A DNA stretch of 64,000 nucleotides from Pollutibacter soli (GTDB taxonomy: Bacteria; Bacteroidota; Bacteroidia; Chitinophagales; Chitinophagaceae): NCBI GenBank assembly GCA_029269725.1, contig JARJHS010000004.1, positions 186,001-250,000 on the forward strand. Reading direction: 5' to 3'. Positions 44,677 through 54,025 of the stretch are shown piece after piece. The notes under the pieces were generated by a model. The model had not been told where the DNA came from and did no database searches. It saw only the letters and a list, made by a program, of their open reading frames with translations. How positions within the stretch are numbered: position 1 is the first letter of the stretch; every line of letters begins with the position of its first letter. The translations under genes and the position numbers were made by a program.

Positions 44677-46326
44677 TCACCTCATGCCATGCATCTTCCT
44701 CAATAACCATTTCACCAATACAAAAAGTACGAATGAAGCAATGGCCGACATCACAACAAACAGCATGAAAAAATCATACAGTGTATGAATCTGAAATCCC
44801 AGAAACGAAGAATAAGATGTTGGTATTTCCAGGTTTGTGAGTTTCTCTGTTAGTTCGGGAGTAAGCGCAATTTTTTTATCAAGAATAGATTGAAGATCGA
44901 TTCCCGCATCAGAAGCTTTTTTTAATTCAGCCGGGCCGGGCGGATACAACGCACTCAGTTTTCCTGCAAATACATTTGCGGCAGCATTGGCCATAAACCA
45001 AACTGCCATCAGCAGCGAGGCGAATTTGATTGGCGCGAGTTTGTTTACCAATGATAATCCGATGGGAGATAAGCAAAGCTCACCCCAGGTATGCAGGGCA
45101 TACATGACTGTAAGCCACATCATACTCACCTTTACATTGGGAGCAACATCTTTTACACCATAAGCAATCCAGAGATAACCTGCTGCAACAAGAAAAAGAC
45201 CGATGGCCATTTTTGCGGGAGAACTGGGTTCGAGTTTCCTGCTTCCCAGTTTTAACCACATCCAGGCGAACAGCGGAGCAAATATCAATATGAAAAATGA
45301 ATTAATGGATTGAAACCAGCTGGGCGGTACGTTATAATCAATAGCATTGATGTGCAGATTGGTTTGTTCAGCCGCAAAAAATGCAAGGGAAGCACCGGTT
45401 TGTTCATATGCGCTCCAGAAAAAAACGACGAAAAATGAAACCACAAAAATAGCAATCACCCTGTCACGTTCGATTTTGGTAAGTGTTTTATCTGAAAAAA
45501 TAACATAAAGAATAATCGCCAGGGAAACGAGTAATAACCAGGATATGCTCAGTATGTTATTTGCATGGAGATACAATAAACCCATGGCAAAAGCAATCAG
45601 GCCGAACAGCCCTAGCATAACAGGGAAGGATACACGACTTTTCAGAGGTGACGGATGATTGACCATGTGTTCCGGTGTATCGCCAACAGGTTTGTTTTCC
45701 GGGGAGATGATGTATTTTTTCTGGAAGATCTTCAGCGTTATCACACTCAGTACCATGGCTATTGAACCGGCAAGAAATCCCCATTTGAAATCGGCGGGAT
45801 CGCCGGTGTTTCCTACAAGACCACAAATAAACGGCCCCAGCATACCACCGACATTTATTCCCATATAAAAGATGGTATAGGCAGAATCCGATCTTCTGTC
45901 GCCTGGATAATATAACTGACCCACCATGGAAGATATGTTCGGCTTAAAGAAACCATTGCCCGCAATCATTCCTCCAAGACCTATATAAAATAACCAGGTG
46001 GACATTTCCGGAGAGCTGTGATATGTACTCGCACAAACAAATAATACGAGCTCGGCAATAGCCATTACAATTCCACCGAAAACAATCGATCTTTTGTTTC
46101 CCCAGTATCGGTCTGCAAAATAACCACCAATCAGTGGTGTGAGGTATATCAGACTTGTATAACCGCCATACAGAACCGAAGCAAAGGGTTTGGCGTACAT
46201 CAGCGCATCTGTCATGAAATAGATCAGGATAGCACGCATCCCATAGTAATTAAATCTTTCCCACATTTCAATCCCGAACAAAACATATAGGCCGGCAGGG
46301 TGCCCTTTGGATTCCGTCTTACTCAT
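44677..46326 (-). CDS. POT-family proton-dependent peptide transporter
   Basis: 549 residues, about twelve to fourteen TM segments. Family signatures are GIEMWERFNYYGMRAILIYF (the E-x-x-E-R-F/Y motif of TM1), GGYFADRYWGNKRSIVFGGI, GNGFFKPNISSMVGQLY and FYMGINVGGMLGPFICG (the PTR2 signature region). A further one is ELCLSPIGLSLVNKLAP near the C-terminal third. Transports di- and tripeptides with protons. Start ATG at 46326 gives SKTESKGHPAGLYVLF. It has a long cytoplasmic or membrane insertion (about 420-500), common in Bacteroidetes members. Confidence 0.94.
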   Translation of the reverse strand: MSKTESKGHPAGLYVLFGIEMWERFNYYGMRAILIYFMTDALMYAKPFASVLYGGYTSLIYLTPLIGGYFADRYWGNKRSIVFGGIVMAIAELVLFVCASTYHSSPEMSTWLFYIGLGGMIAGNGFFKPNISSMVGQLYYPGDRRSDSAYTIFYMGINVGGMLGPFICGLVGNTGDPADFKWGFLAGSIAMVLSVITLKIFQKKYIISPENKPVGDTPEHMVNHPSPLKSRVSFPVMLGLFGLIAFAMGLLYLHANNILSISWLLLVSLAIILYVIFSDKTLTKIERDRVIAIFVVSFFVVFFWSAYEQTGASLAFFAAEQTNLHINAIDYNVPPSWFQSINSFFILIFAPLFAWMWLKLGSRKLEPSSPAKMAIGLFLVAAGYLWIAYGVKDVAPNVKVSMMWLTVMYALHTWGELCLSPIGLSLVNKLAPIKFASLLMAVWFMANAAANVFAGKLSALYPPGPAELKKASDAGIDLQSILDKKIALTPELTEKLTNLEIPTSYSSFLGFQIHTLYDFFMLFVVMSAIASFVLFVLVKWLLRKMHGMR

Positions 46327-46532
46327 GGGGTTCTGTTTATTAACGCATTAATATTTTTGGCTAAGGAATAGCGGCTAAAGTAAGGATTTATTTTCTCTGG
46401 AAGTCACAGCCATTCGTCACAAAAAAAGCGTTTAAAGAACTGTCGGATAACTAAATTCGCAATTCTGATAACCCGCATATCGAAATTTGCCGGTTTAGAA
46501 AAAGCTGAAAGCACACATTTGAAATTTTCTGT

Positions 46533-47828
46533 ATGAATATCCTTTTGCTGGGTGCTGGTGGTCGCGAACATGCGCTGGCCTGGAAGATCGCTCAAAGCCC
46601 CCTTACTTCTGCTCTGTTTATTGCACCCGGTAATGCGGGTACTGCGTTGTGTGGTACCAATGTAGCTGTAAATCCTACTGATTTTGAGGCTGTCAAAAAT
46701 CTCTGCGTTTCAAACGGAATTGACATGGTGATTGTTGGTCCCGAAGAACCGTTGGTTAAGGGGATCTATGATTTTTTTGCTGCTGATGCAGATCTCAAAA
46801 CTATTCCTGTCATCGGGCCATCCGGGGAAGCAGCAATGCTTGAGGGAAGCAAGGCATTTGCAAAAAGATTCATGAACCGTCATAATATTCCAACGGCTGG
46901 TTATAAGGAATTTGATAATGAAAACTATACTGAAGGGGTAAGTTACCTCACTGAACACAGTTTGCCAATAGTATTAAAAGCTGATGGACTCGCAGCAGGA
47001 AAAGGAGTAATCATTGCACAAAATCATGTGGAAGCGATGGCTGAGTTCGAGTTGATGCTTCAGCAGGCAAAGTTCGGGGATGCAGGTAAAAAAGTAGTGG
47101 TAGAGGAATTTCTGAGAGGTGTTGAGTTAAGTGTATTTGTATTAACTGACGGTAAAGACTACCTGATACTTCCCGAAGCTAAGGATTATAAGAAAATAGG
47201 AATTGGTGATACTGGTCTCAATACCGGAGGAATGGGTGCTGTAAGTCCTGTGCCTTTTGCCGATGAGCTGTTTATGAAAAAAGTAAAGGAACGCATTATT
47301 GAGCCGACAATAAAAGGTCTTCAACAGGATCAGCTGGATTACAAAGGTTTTGTATTTATCGGGTTGATCAGCGTGGATAATGAACCTTATGTAATTGAAT
47401 ACAATTGCAGGCTTGGTGATCCTGAAACAGAGGTTGTGCTGCCGCGTATCAAAAATGATTTAGTTGAAATTTTTGACGCGGTTGCAAAAACGAAGCTGAA
47501 AGACATAAAACTTGAAATTGATGAGCGTGCTGCGGCTACGGTGATGGCTGTGAGTGGAGGCTATCCCGGGAATTATGAGACCGGTTTTGAAATTGACGGC
47601 CTGGATGTGTTGAATGAGGATGATGTTTTGGTTTTTCATGCGGGAACGACAGTCGACGGCGAGAAAATACTGACCAAAGGGGGCAGGGTTTTAACTGTTA
47701 CAGCTTACGGAGCCGGAATTCCGGAGGCCGTGAGAAGAGCATTGAAAATACTGGAGTTTATCAGTTTTGAAGGCATGTATTACCGAAAGGATATCGGGTT
47801 TGAGTTTAAACACGGGGAAGAAAATTAA
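46533..47828 (+). CDS. purD: Phosphoribosylamine--glycine ligase
   Basis: Second step of purine synthesis: 5-phosphoribosylamine, glycine and ATP give GAR. 431 residues. The N terminus NILLLGAGGREHALAWKIAQSP is diagnostic. The ATP-grasp domain follows: IVLKADGLAAGKGVIIAQN, EEFLRGVELSVFVLTDGK, NTGGMGAVSPVPF and YNCRLGDPETEVVLPRIKND. The C-terminal domain ends with the hypothetical FEGMYYRKDIGFE. Normal length. Not clustered with other pur genes here. Confidence 0.97.
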   Translation: MNILLLGAGGREHALAWKIAQSPLTSALFIAPGNAGTALCGTNVAVNPTDFEAVKNLCVSNGIDMVIVGPEEPLVKGIYDFFAADADLKTIPVIGPSGEAAMLEGSKAFAKRFMNRHNIPTAGYKEFDNENYTEGVSYLTEHSLPIVLKADGLAAGKGVIIAQNHVEAMAEFELMLQQAKFGDAGKKVVVEEFLRGVELSVFVLTDGKDYLILPEAKDYKKIGIGDTGLNTGGMGAVSPVPFADELFMKKVKERIIEPTIKGLQQDQLDYKGFVFIGLISVDNEPYVIEYNCRLGDPETEVVLPRIKNDLVEIFDAVAKTKLKDIKLEIDERAAATVMAVSGGYPGNYETGFEIDGLDVLNEDDVLVFHAGTTVDGEKILTKGGRVLTVTAYGAGIPEAVRRALKILEFISFEGMYYRKDIGFEFKHGEEN

Positions 47829-48024
47829 AGTTCTTTTATTCCTTCTGATATTTCGTTTGAGATCTAATCTGGTCAAGTCTTGTTTGTGTGCCGGACTTGT
47901 TCAAACCGACATTTAAATTATTGTTGACCTAAAGTAAATAAACTCAACAATTTGTCGTTGTTATTCGGATAATTTGCATCAATTTTGCTGCCATTACACT
48001 CAAAAACCAATATCAGGAGAGAAA

Positions 48025-49050
48025 ATGGGACTGTTTAACTGGTTTACCCAAGAAATTGCGATTGATTTAGGAACAGCCAATACCCTTATCATTCATAACG
48101 ACGAGATTGTAGTAAACGAACCTTCGATAGTTGCACTGGACCGCAACAACCCCAAGACAGTACTTGCCGTAGGTAAAAAAGCGCTCATGATGCACGAAAA
48201 AACACATGAGAGTATCCGTACGGTCAGGCCGCTCAAAGATGGTGTTATCGCCGATTTCAACGCTGCAGAGTTAATGATCAGGGAGATGATCAAAATGATC
48301 TATCCTAAAAAACCATTATTCCCGCCCAGCTGGAGAATGATGATCTGTATACCGTCAAGTATTACCGAGGTAGAAAAAAGGGCTGTACGTGACAGTGCCG
48401 AACAGGCAGGAGCGAAAGAAGTGTATCTTTTGCATGAGCCAATGGCTGCGGCACTGGGTATCGGTATCGATGTAGAAGAACCTGTAGGAAACATGATCAT
48501 TGATATCGGCGGTGGAACAACAGGTATTACTGTGATCGCCCTGGCGGGTATCGTCTGTGATCAGTCGATACGTATTGCGGGTGATGAGTTCACTGCAGAT
48601 ATCATGGAAGCACTTCGCCGTTATCACAGCTTGCTGATCGGTGAAAGAACTGCTGAGCAGATCAAGATCCAGATCGGTGCAGCGATGAAAGACCTGGAAA
48701 TTCCGCCAGATGACATTCCTGTAAATGGCCGCGATCTTGTAACCGGTATACCCAAGCAGATCATGGTGAGCTACCAGGAAATCGCTGAAGCGCTGGATAA
48801 ATCCATTTTTAAAATCGAAGAAGCCATCCTGAAAGCACTGGAAACAACTCCTCCCGAACTGGCAGGTGATATCTACCGTCGTGGTTTGTACCTCACCGGT
48901 GGTGGAGCATTGCTGAAAGGCCTGGACAAAAGATTAAGTCAAAAAATCAAATTACCTGTTCATATTGCTGACGATCCGCTGAAAAGCGTAGTTCGCGGAA
49001 CAGGCATAGCACTGAAAAATTATCAGCGTTATCCATTTGTGATGCGTTAG
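48025..49050 (+). CDS. mreB: Rod shape-determining protein MreB
   Basis: Actin-like ATPase that polymerises under the inner membrane and directs lateral wall synthesis. From the ATG at 48025 it starts GLFNWFTQEIAIDLGTANTL (phosphate-1 motif DLGTANT). The amphipathic N-terminal helix is replaced by GLFNWF, which can still bind membrane. Further landmarks are VRPLKDGVIADFNAAELM, EPMAAALGIGIDVEEPVGNMIIDIGGGTT (phosphate-2) and LTGGGALLKGLDKRL. The frame extends to a TTG at 47974 but homologues start at GLFN. First gene of the mreB-rodA operon. Confidence 0.97.
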   Translation: MGLFNWFTQEIAIDLGTANTLIIHNDEIVVNEPSIVALDRNNPKTVLAVGKKALMMHEKTHESIRTVRPLKDGVIADFNAAELMIREMIKMIYPKKPLFPPSWRMMICIPSSITEVEKRAVRDSAEQAGAKEVYLLHEPMAAALGIGIDVEEPVGNMIIDIGGGTTGITVIALAGIVCDQSIRIAGDEFTADIMEALRRYHSLLIGERTAEQIKIQIGAAMKDLEIPPDDIPVNGRDLVTGIPKQIMVSYQEIAEALDKSIFKIEEAILKALETTPPELAGDIYRRGLYLTGGGALLKGLDKRLSQKIKLPVHIADDPLKSVVRGTGIALKNYQRYPFVMR

Positions 49051-49123
49051 AATTTTTCAGCACCGTTTGCGCCATAGCATTAATTCCGAATAAAAAATCC
49101 TCTAATCACAGCAGGGAGACCAG

Positions 49124-49972
49124 ATGCGTAATGTTTTTCTATTCATACGCCGGTATTTTAACCTCGTTTTTTTTCTTGCATTGCAGGTTGTTGCCCTGAT
49201 GATTTTGTTCAGGTTCAATAAATTTCACGAGTCTGTATTCGATGAATTTTCAAATGAGATTACGGGATCGGTCAATTCACGATTTAATTCGGTTGAGAAT
49301 TATTTCGCATTAAAAAAGGAGAACGAGGCGCTGCGACAGCAGAATGCTGAACTGCTCAATAAATTAAAGGCAGACTTTTCCTGGCCCGATTCGTCGCAAC
49401 AATTCATTTCTGATACGATACGCATCGATTCACTTGAACAATATCGTAAATTTTTGTTCCTTCCGGCAAAAGTGATCAGTAATTCTGTGAACACTCAACA
49501 GAACTACCTCATGTTACAAAGGGGATCAGCTCAGGGTGTTACTCCAAATATGGCTGTGGTTGGTCCATCAGGTATTATCGGAACAGTTGTCAATGTCAGT
49601 AAGAATATGAGTGTTGTGATGAGTTTACTTCACCGGCAATCCAAAGTAGTGGCGGTCATGAAAAAAGGCAGTGGCTTTGGAGAAATATCATGGGAAGGAT
49701 CCAACCCACATTTTGTTACATTAATGAAAGTTCCTAAAACAGTACAGATTCAAAAAGGAGATACAGTGGTAACCAGCCAGTTTTCTGACAAGTATCCGCC
49801 AGGATATGTGATCGGAATCGTCGAGGAAGTAGGAAATGATGAAAGTTCGGGCTCTTACAAGCTTAAAGTGAAAACGGCAACTGATTTTTTCAGAATACAA
49901 AATGCTTTCGTCGTTAAGAATCTGCAAAGAGAAGAACTGGAAGCACTGGAAAAATCCATTAAAAAGAACTGA
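49124..49972 (+). CDS. mreC: Rod shape-determining protein MreC
   Basis: Periplasmic scaffold of the elongasome that activates PBP2-RodA. 282 residues. An N-terminal TM segment (about 11-29, NLVFFLALQVVALMILF) is followed by a coiled coil (about 60-85, ALKKENEALRQQNAELLNKL) and the double beta-barrel domain: LMLQRGSAQGVTPNMAVVGPSGIIGTVVNV, SVVMSLLHRQSKVVAVMKKG, and QKGDTVVTSQFSDKYPPGYVIGIVEEV. The stop overlaps the mreD start (TGATG), indicating translational coupling. Confidence 0.95.
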   Translation: MRNVFLFIRRYFNLVFFLALQVVALMILFRFNKFHESVFDEFSNEITGSVNSRFNSVENYFALKKENEALRQQNAELLNKLKADFSWPDSSQQFISDTIRIDSLEQYRKFLFLPAKVISNSVNTQQNYLMLQRGSAQGVTPNMAVVGPSGIIGTVVNVSKNMSVVMSLLHRQSKVVAVMKKGSGFGEISWEGSNPHFVTLMKVPKTVQIQKGDTVVTSQFSDKYPPGYVIGIVEEVGNDESSGSYKLKVKTATDFFRIQNAFVVKNLQREELEALEKSIKKN

Positions 49973-50505
49973 TGAGCGATCTGCTTAAAAATATTATCCG
50001 TTTTTTTGTTTTCATACTTGTCCAGGTATTGATCCTGGATAAGATCAATCCGCTTCATCGGTTTATTACTCCATATCTCTACTTTCTGTTTATACTCTGG
50101 CTGCCGTTCAGAATACCGCGGCTGGGATTATCATTGCTGGGCTTTGTTTTCGGATTAACGCTTGATTTTTTTACGCATACACCGGGCCTGCATGCAGCTG
50201 CCTGTACCCTGATTGCGTACCTGCGTAGTTTTCTGATTGGTTTATTAAGACCGAAGGAAGCAGTGGAGATCAGTTATGCAGAACCTTCTGTTACCAGCAT
50301 GGGATTGATGCCTTATGCTACCTACGTATTACTGCTCACGTTTGTTCATCACGCATATCTGGTATTCCTGGAGTTTTTGGAAGTGGGGAATATCCTTTAC
50401 TTTTTCGGAAAAGTACTTGCTTCCACAGGGATAAGCTTATTATTAATAGCGATTACAGAAATGTTATTTAATCGGAAATCGCGTTATAGAACCAATGTTG
50501 CCTGA
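49972..50505 (+). CDS. mreD: Rod shape-determining protein MreD
   Basis: 177 residues, about five to six TM segments covering most of the protein (for example FFVFILVQVLILDKI, LYFLFILWLPF, LGFVFGLTLDFFTHTPGLHAA). Identity rests on this topology, the family-like GLTLDFF.HTPG.H motif and position between mreC and the PBP2 gene. MreD is a membrane partner of MreC and RodA-PBP2. Sequence similarity within the family is low, so the call relies partly on context. Confidence 0.9.
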   Translation: MSDLLKNIIRFFVFILVQVLILDKINPLHRFITPYLYFLFILWLPFRIPRLGLSLLGFVFGLTLDFFTHTPGLHAAACTLIAYLRSFLIGLLRPKEAVEISYAEPSVTSMGLMPYATYVLLLTFVHHAYLVFLEFLEVGNILYFFGKVLASTGISLLLIAITEMLFNRKSRYRTNVA

Positions 50506-50537
50506 TAATTTTACAATGGCTTTTATCCAATAGTTCA

Positions 50538-52670
50538 ATGTCCGTATTTAATCAATCCAGGCAGAATGTAATCCGGCTGATCATTTTGGCAACTTTTGTC
50601 ATACTGGTCGTGCGTTTATTTCTATTGCAGGTGCTCTCTCCGGAATTTGAGGCACTGGCAATGAGCAATGCGGTCGATCGTAAAGTGATCTACCCTGATC
50701 GCGGAATTATTTTTGATCGCAACGGAAAAGCAATTCTTGAAAATACACTTACACATGACCTCATGATCCTGCCTACACAACTCAAAGGCATTGATACGAT
50801 AGGGTTGTGCAATATACTTGGTATTGATACTTCGGAGTTCCGTCAGAAACTCATTACTGCAATCATCAAAAACGGACGGTACAGACCATCGGTATTTGAG
50901 GCAAGTCTTCCGGTAGCCAAGTTTGTTAAGTTACAGGAAAATATTTATCGTTTTGAACCTGGTTTCTATTTACAGGACAGGCCCATCCGTTCTTATCCTC
51001 AAAAAGCAGCTGCACATTTGTTGGGTTATATCGGTGAAGTTGATTCCTCGATTTTACGCCGGACAAATTATTACTACCAGATGGGTGATTATCTTGGACT
51101 GACGGGATTGGAAAGATATTATGAATCTATCCTGATGGGCCAACGTGGTATACGTCAGCAGATCAAAGACAATCACAACCGTATTGTTGGCAGTTACAAT
51201 AATGGGAAGTATGATACTGCTGCTATAGCTGGGCGTAATCTTCGTACTTATCTTGATATCGACATCCAGGTGCTGGCGGAAAAGCTGATGAGTAATAAAC
51301 TCGGAGCTGTTGTTGCCCTTGAACCTAAAACCGGTGGGATCATTGCCATGGCAAGCGGGCCCTCCTATGATCCGAATCTGCTGACGGGTTCTGAGAGAAG
51401 AAGAAATTTTTCATGGCTGCTCACAGATACTGCACGACCATTATTTAACAGGGCAATTCAAGGTGTCTATCCTCCGGGATCTACTGTGAAACCTATGGGC
51501 GCAATAATCGCACTTGACGAAGGAGTGATTACACCCAGTTACGGTTATCCGTGCTCGGGAGCTTACTATGGATGCCGCCGTCCTATCAAATGTACTCACG
51601 CTGGTGGAGGTCACGCATCTGATCTGCGTCGCGCTTTGGCAAATTCATGCAATTCCTATTTCTCGCATATTTATCGCCTTGCTGTCGACAATCCACAGTT
51701 TGATAATATTGATGCAGGATATACCAAATGGAAACAATATGCTAATTCATTCGGACTGGGCGTTCGTCTGGGTGTCGATTTACCAAGTGAGAAAGGTGGT
51801 TTGATTGCTGATACATCGTTTTATAATAAGCTTTATCGAAATTCCTGGAACAGTTGTACCAACGTCTTTCTTGGTATCGGACAAGGTGAAATGACTGCAA
51901 GCCCTTTACAAATGGCTAACCTGATGTGTATCATCGCCAACGGTGGATACTACTATACACCGCATTTTGTAAAAGAGATTGATGGTAAAGGTGAAGCTGA
52001 TACCATTCTTAATCCGTTTAAGGTTAAACATGAAGTAACGCACATTCCGAAAGAAGTTTATGAAGTAGTGCAGTTGGGAATGCAGGATGTTGTTGATCAT
52101 GGTACTGCAAGAATTGCAAAACTGGAGGGAATTAATGTTGCTGCAAAAACAGGCACGGCAGAAAACTTTGGAATCATAAACGGAAAGAGAGAAAAACTCG
52201 AAGATCATTCCTGGTTTGTATGTTTCGCTCCAAGAGAGGACCCCAAAATAGCAATAGCCGTAATCGTTGAAAATGCCGGGTATGGTGCTACCTGGGCCGG
52301 ACCGGTCGCTTCGATTCTTATGGAGAAATTCCTGAATGATACTATCAGAACAGAAAGATTGAAAGAAGTGGAAAGGATTTCAGCGAAAGAAATTATTCTC
52401 CCGATAGTGAAACAAAAGAGAATGCGACTTGATTCATTGCGCAGGGTTCGTCTCGCCCTTGAAATGGGTGATAGCTCAGTGCTTCATAATTCATTACCTG
52501 CTGCACCTGAAAAACCTACGTTGGACATCAATATTCGTAAGGAGGCACCGCAACAACCTATCAGAAACAATATTCTCCCTAAAAAAGACAGTTCTGATCC
52601 AAAAGATAAAAAACCTGATACTTCAAAACCAGTAGCGATACTGACCAATAATGAGCGTAAGAAAACCTGA
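50538..52670 (+). CDS. mrdA: Penicillin-binding protein 2 (elongasome transpeptidase)
   Basis: 710 residues. One N-terminal TM segment (about 12-30) is followed by a PBP dimerisation domain (DRGIIFDRNGKAILENT) and the transpeptidase domain. Active-site motifs are present: S315-T-V-K318 (in YPPGSTVKPM), S370-C-N, and K537-T-G (AAKTGTAENF). It cross-links new peptidoglycan strands with RodA. A C-terminal tail (about 625-710) rich in Pro, Lys and Asp is probably disordered and lengthens the protein beyond E. coli PBP2 (633). The end overlaps rodA by 20 bp. Confidence 0.95.
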   Translation: MSVFNQSRQNVIRLIILATFVILVVRLFLLQVLSPEFEALAMSNAVDRKVIYPDRGIIFDRNGKAILENTLTHDLMILPTQLKGIDTIGLCNILGIDTSEFRQKLITAIIKNGRYRPSVFEASLPVAKFVKLQENIYRFEPGFYLQDRPIRSYPQKAAAHLLGYIGEVDSSILRRTNYYYQMGDYLGLTGLERYYESILMGQRGIRQQIKDNHNRIVGSYNNGKYDTAAIAGRNLRTYLDIDIQVLAEKLMSNKLGAVVALEPKTGGIIAMASGPSYDPNLLTGSERRRNFSWLLTDTARPLFNRAIQGVYPPGSTVKPMGAIIALDEGVITPSYGYPCSGAYYGCRRPIKCTHAGGGHASDLRRALANSCNSYFSHIYRLAVDNPQFDNIDAGYTKWKQYANSFGLGVRLGVDLPSEKGGLIADTSFYNKLYRNSWNSCTNVFLGIGQGEMTASPLQMANLMCIIANGGYYYTPHFVKEIDGKGEADTILNPFKVKHEVTHIPKEVYEVVQLGMQDVVDHGTARIAKLEGINVAAKTGTAENFGIINGKREKLEDHSWFVCFAPREDPKIAIAVIVENAGYGATWAGPVASILMEKFLNDTIRTERLKEVERISAKEIILPIVKQKRMRLDSLRRVRLALEMGDSSVLHNSLPAAPEKPTLDINIRKEAPQQPIRNNILPKKDSSDPKDKKPDTSKPVAILTNNERKKT

Positions 52671-53988
52671 AATATCAAAAGGTATCGACTGGGTACTTTT
52701 CTGGATTTATTTTATCCTGGTGTGTATCGGGATCGTAAGCATTTTTGCTGCAACCTACCGCAACGAAAATATATTACAGGGGTTTATCAGTTTCAGAACC
52801 GATTACGGCAAACAAGCATTGTTTTTTGTTTTCAGCCTGATATTAGGAACAGTAATACTATTAACTGACAGTAAATTTTTTACTGCAACAGCAAATTTGT
52901 TTTATGCTTTTGGTATCCTGTTGTTACTATTGGTGTTCCCATTTCATACGGAAGTAAAAGGAACGGAATCGATCATCCGTTTTTCGGGATTTCAGATTCA
53001 GCCTGCAGAAATATGTAAGATTTTTGTTAATCTGGCTCTTGCCAAATATCTGTCGCGTGTAGAAACTGACTTCAGCAAATTGCGATCACAGCTGATCGCA
53101 ACGGCGCTGGTACTCACGCCAGCTGTTATCTCAATTATGCAGAAAGAAACCGGTCTGGCACTCGTGTACTTTTCTTTCTTCCTGGTAATGTACCGCGAAG
53201 GTTTACCTTCAGCCGTTCTCGTTATCGGTTTTTCGCTGGCTGCTTTGGTGATAGCAACCTTATTGCTGGATCCCAACCATCTGGCGATCTTTCTCACAAT
53301 AATAGCACTCGCAACTATTTACTTCCTGCGAAAACAGATCAGACGCAACAGGGAATTGCTTGTTCTTATTGGAGCGATCTGGCTTGTGTGCGTGGGAATA
53401 CAACGATTTGCCGTTCCATTCTTCTTCAACAAAGTTTTGAAACCATACCAGGTTCAACGCATCTATGCAACAGTAGGAAGGGATTTTAAAGTTGATCCCA
53501 AAACGATGACTGAGGAGGATATTAAAAAAATTGAAGAGAAGAAAAAAGCGAGTTCATATAATGTCCGCCAGAGTAAAATTGCGATTGGGTCCGGTGGCTT
53601 TATGGGAAAAGGTTTGTTGAAAGGAACTCAGACGCGCTACGATTTTGTACCGGAACAGCGAACGGATTTTATCTTTTGTACCGTCGGGGAGGGATTCGGT
53701 TTTGCAGGAAGTACCGTATTGCTGATGTTATATCTGTTCATGTTGTTTCGGATCATTTTTATTGCGGAACGTCAGCGAAGCACATTCAGCCGATGCTATG
53801 CTTACGGAGTCGCTGCAGTCATCTTCTTTCACGTGATGATCAATATCGGAATGACGGTGGGTCTTGTCCCCGTAATCGGAATTCCGCTACCATTCATGAG
53901 CTATGGCGGAACCGCATTGATCACTTTCACCATTCTTGTTTTTATATTAATCCGACTTGACGCTGACCGCCAGATGGTTTTACGTTAA
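52651..53988 (+). CDS. rodA: Rod shape-determining protein RodA (SEDS glycosyltransferase)
   Basis: SEDS-family peptidoglycan polymerase paired with PBP2. 445 residues with about ten TM segments. Landmarks are FRTDYGKQALFFVFSLI, FQIQPAEICKIFVNLALAKYLS (the conserved QPAE-K motif), SKIAIGSGGFMGKGLLKGTQTRYDFVPEQRTDFIF with the catalytic-region W/E-rich loop, and LVPVIGIPLPFMSYGGTAL near the C terminus. A large extracytoplasmic loop (about 255-330) carries KKIEEKKKASS. It ends the elongasome operon. Confidence 0.95.
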   Translation: MSVRKPEISKGIDWVLFWIYFILVCIGIVSIFAATYRNENILQGFISFRTDYGKQALFFVFSLILGTVILLTDSKFFTATANLFYAFGILLLLLVFPFHTEVKGTESIIRFSGFQIQPAEICKIFVNLALAKYLSRVETDFSKLRSQLIATALVLTPAVISIMQKETGLALVYFSFFLVMYREGLPSAVLVIGFSLAALVIATLLLDPNHLAIFLTIIALATIYFLRKQIRRNRELLVLIGAIWLVCVGIQRFAVPFFFNKVLKPYQVQRIYATVGRDFKVDPKTMTEEDIKKIEEKKKASSYNVRQSKIAIGSGGFMGKGLLKGTQTRYDFVPEQRTDFIFCTVGEGFGFAGSTVLLMLYLFMLFRIIFIAERQRSTFSRCYAYGVAAVIFFHVMINIGMTVGLVPVIGIPLPFMSYGGTALITFTILVFILIRLDADRQMVLR

Positions 53989-53999
53989 ACGTTCAACGT
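53983..53999. repeat. ACGTTAAACGTTCAACGT intergenic repeat
   Basis: Overlaps the rodA stop codon and matches the words at 19476 and 30727. Confidence 0.6.
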
Positions 54000-54025
54000 T
54001 GGTAACTTTACTTACATTTTATATC

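Noticed and set aside
47974-48024. N-terminal extension of MreB from a TTG
   Set aside because: The extension (HQFCCHYTQKPISGEK) is unlike MreB and homologues begin GLFNWF.
53957-54025. Extended start of the MBL protein
   Set aside because: It lies inside the end of rodA and the ACGTTCAACGT repeat, and adds residues not seen in the family.
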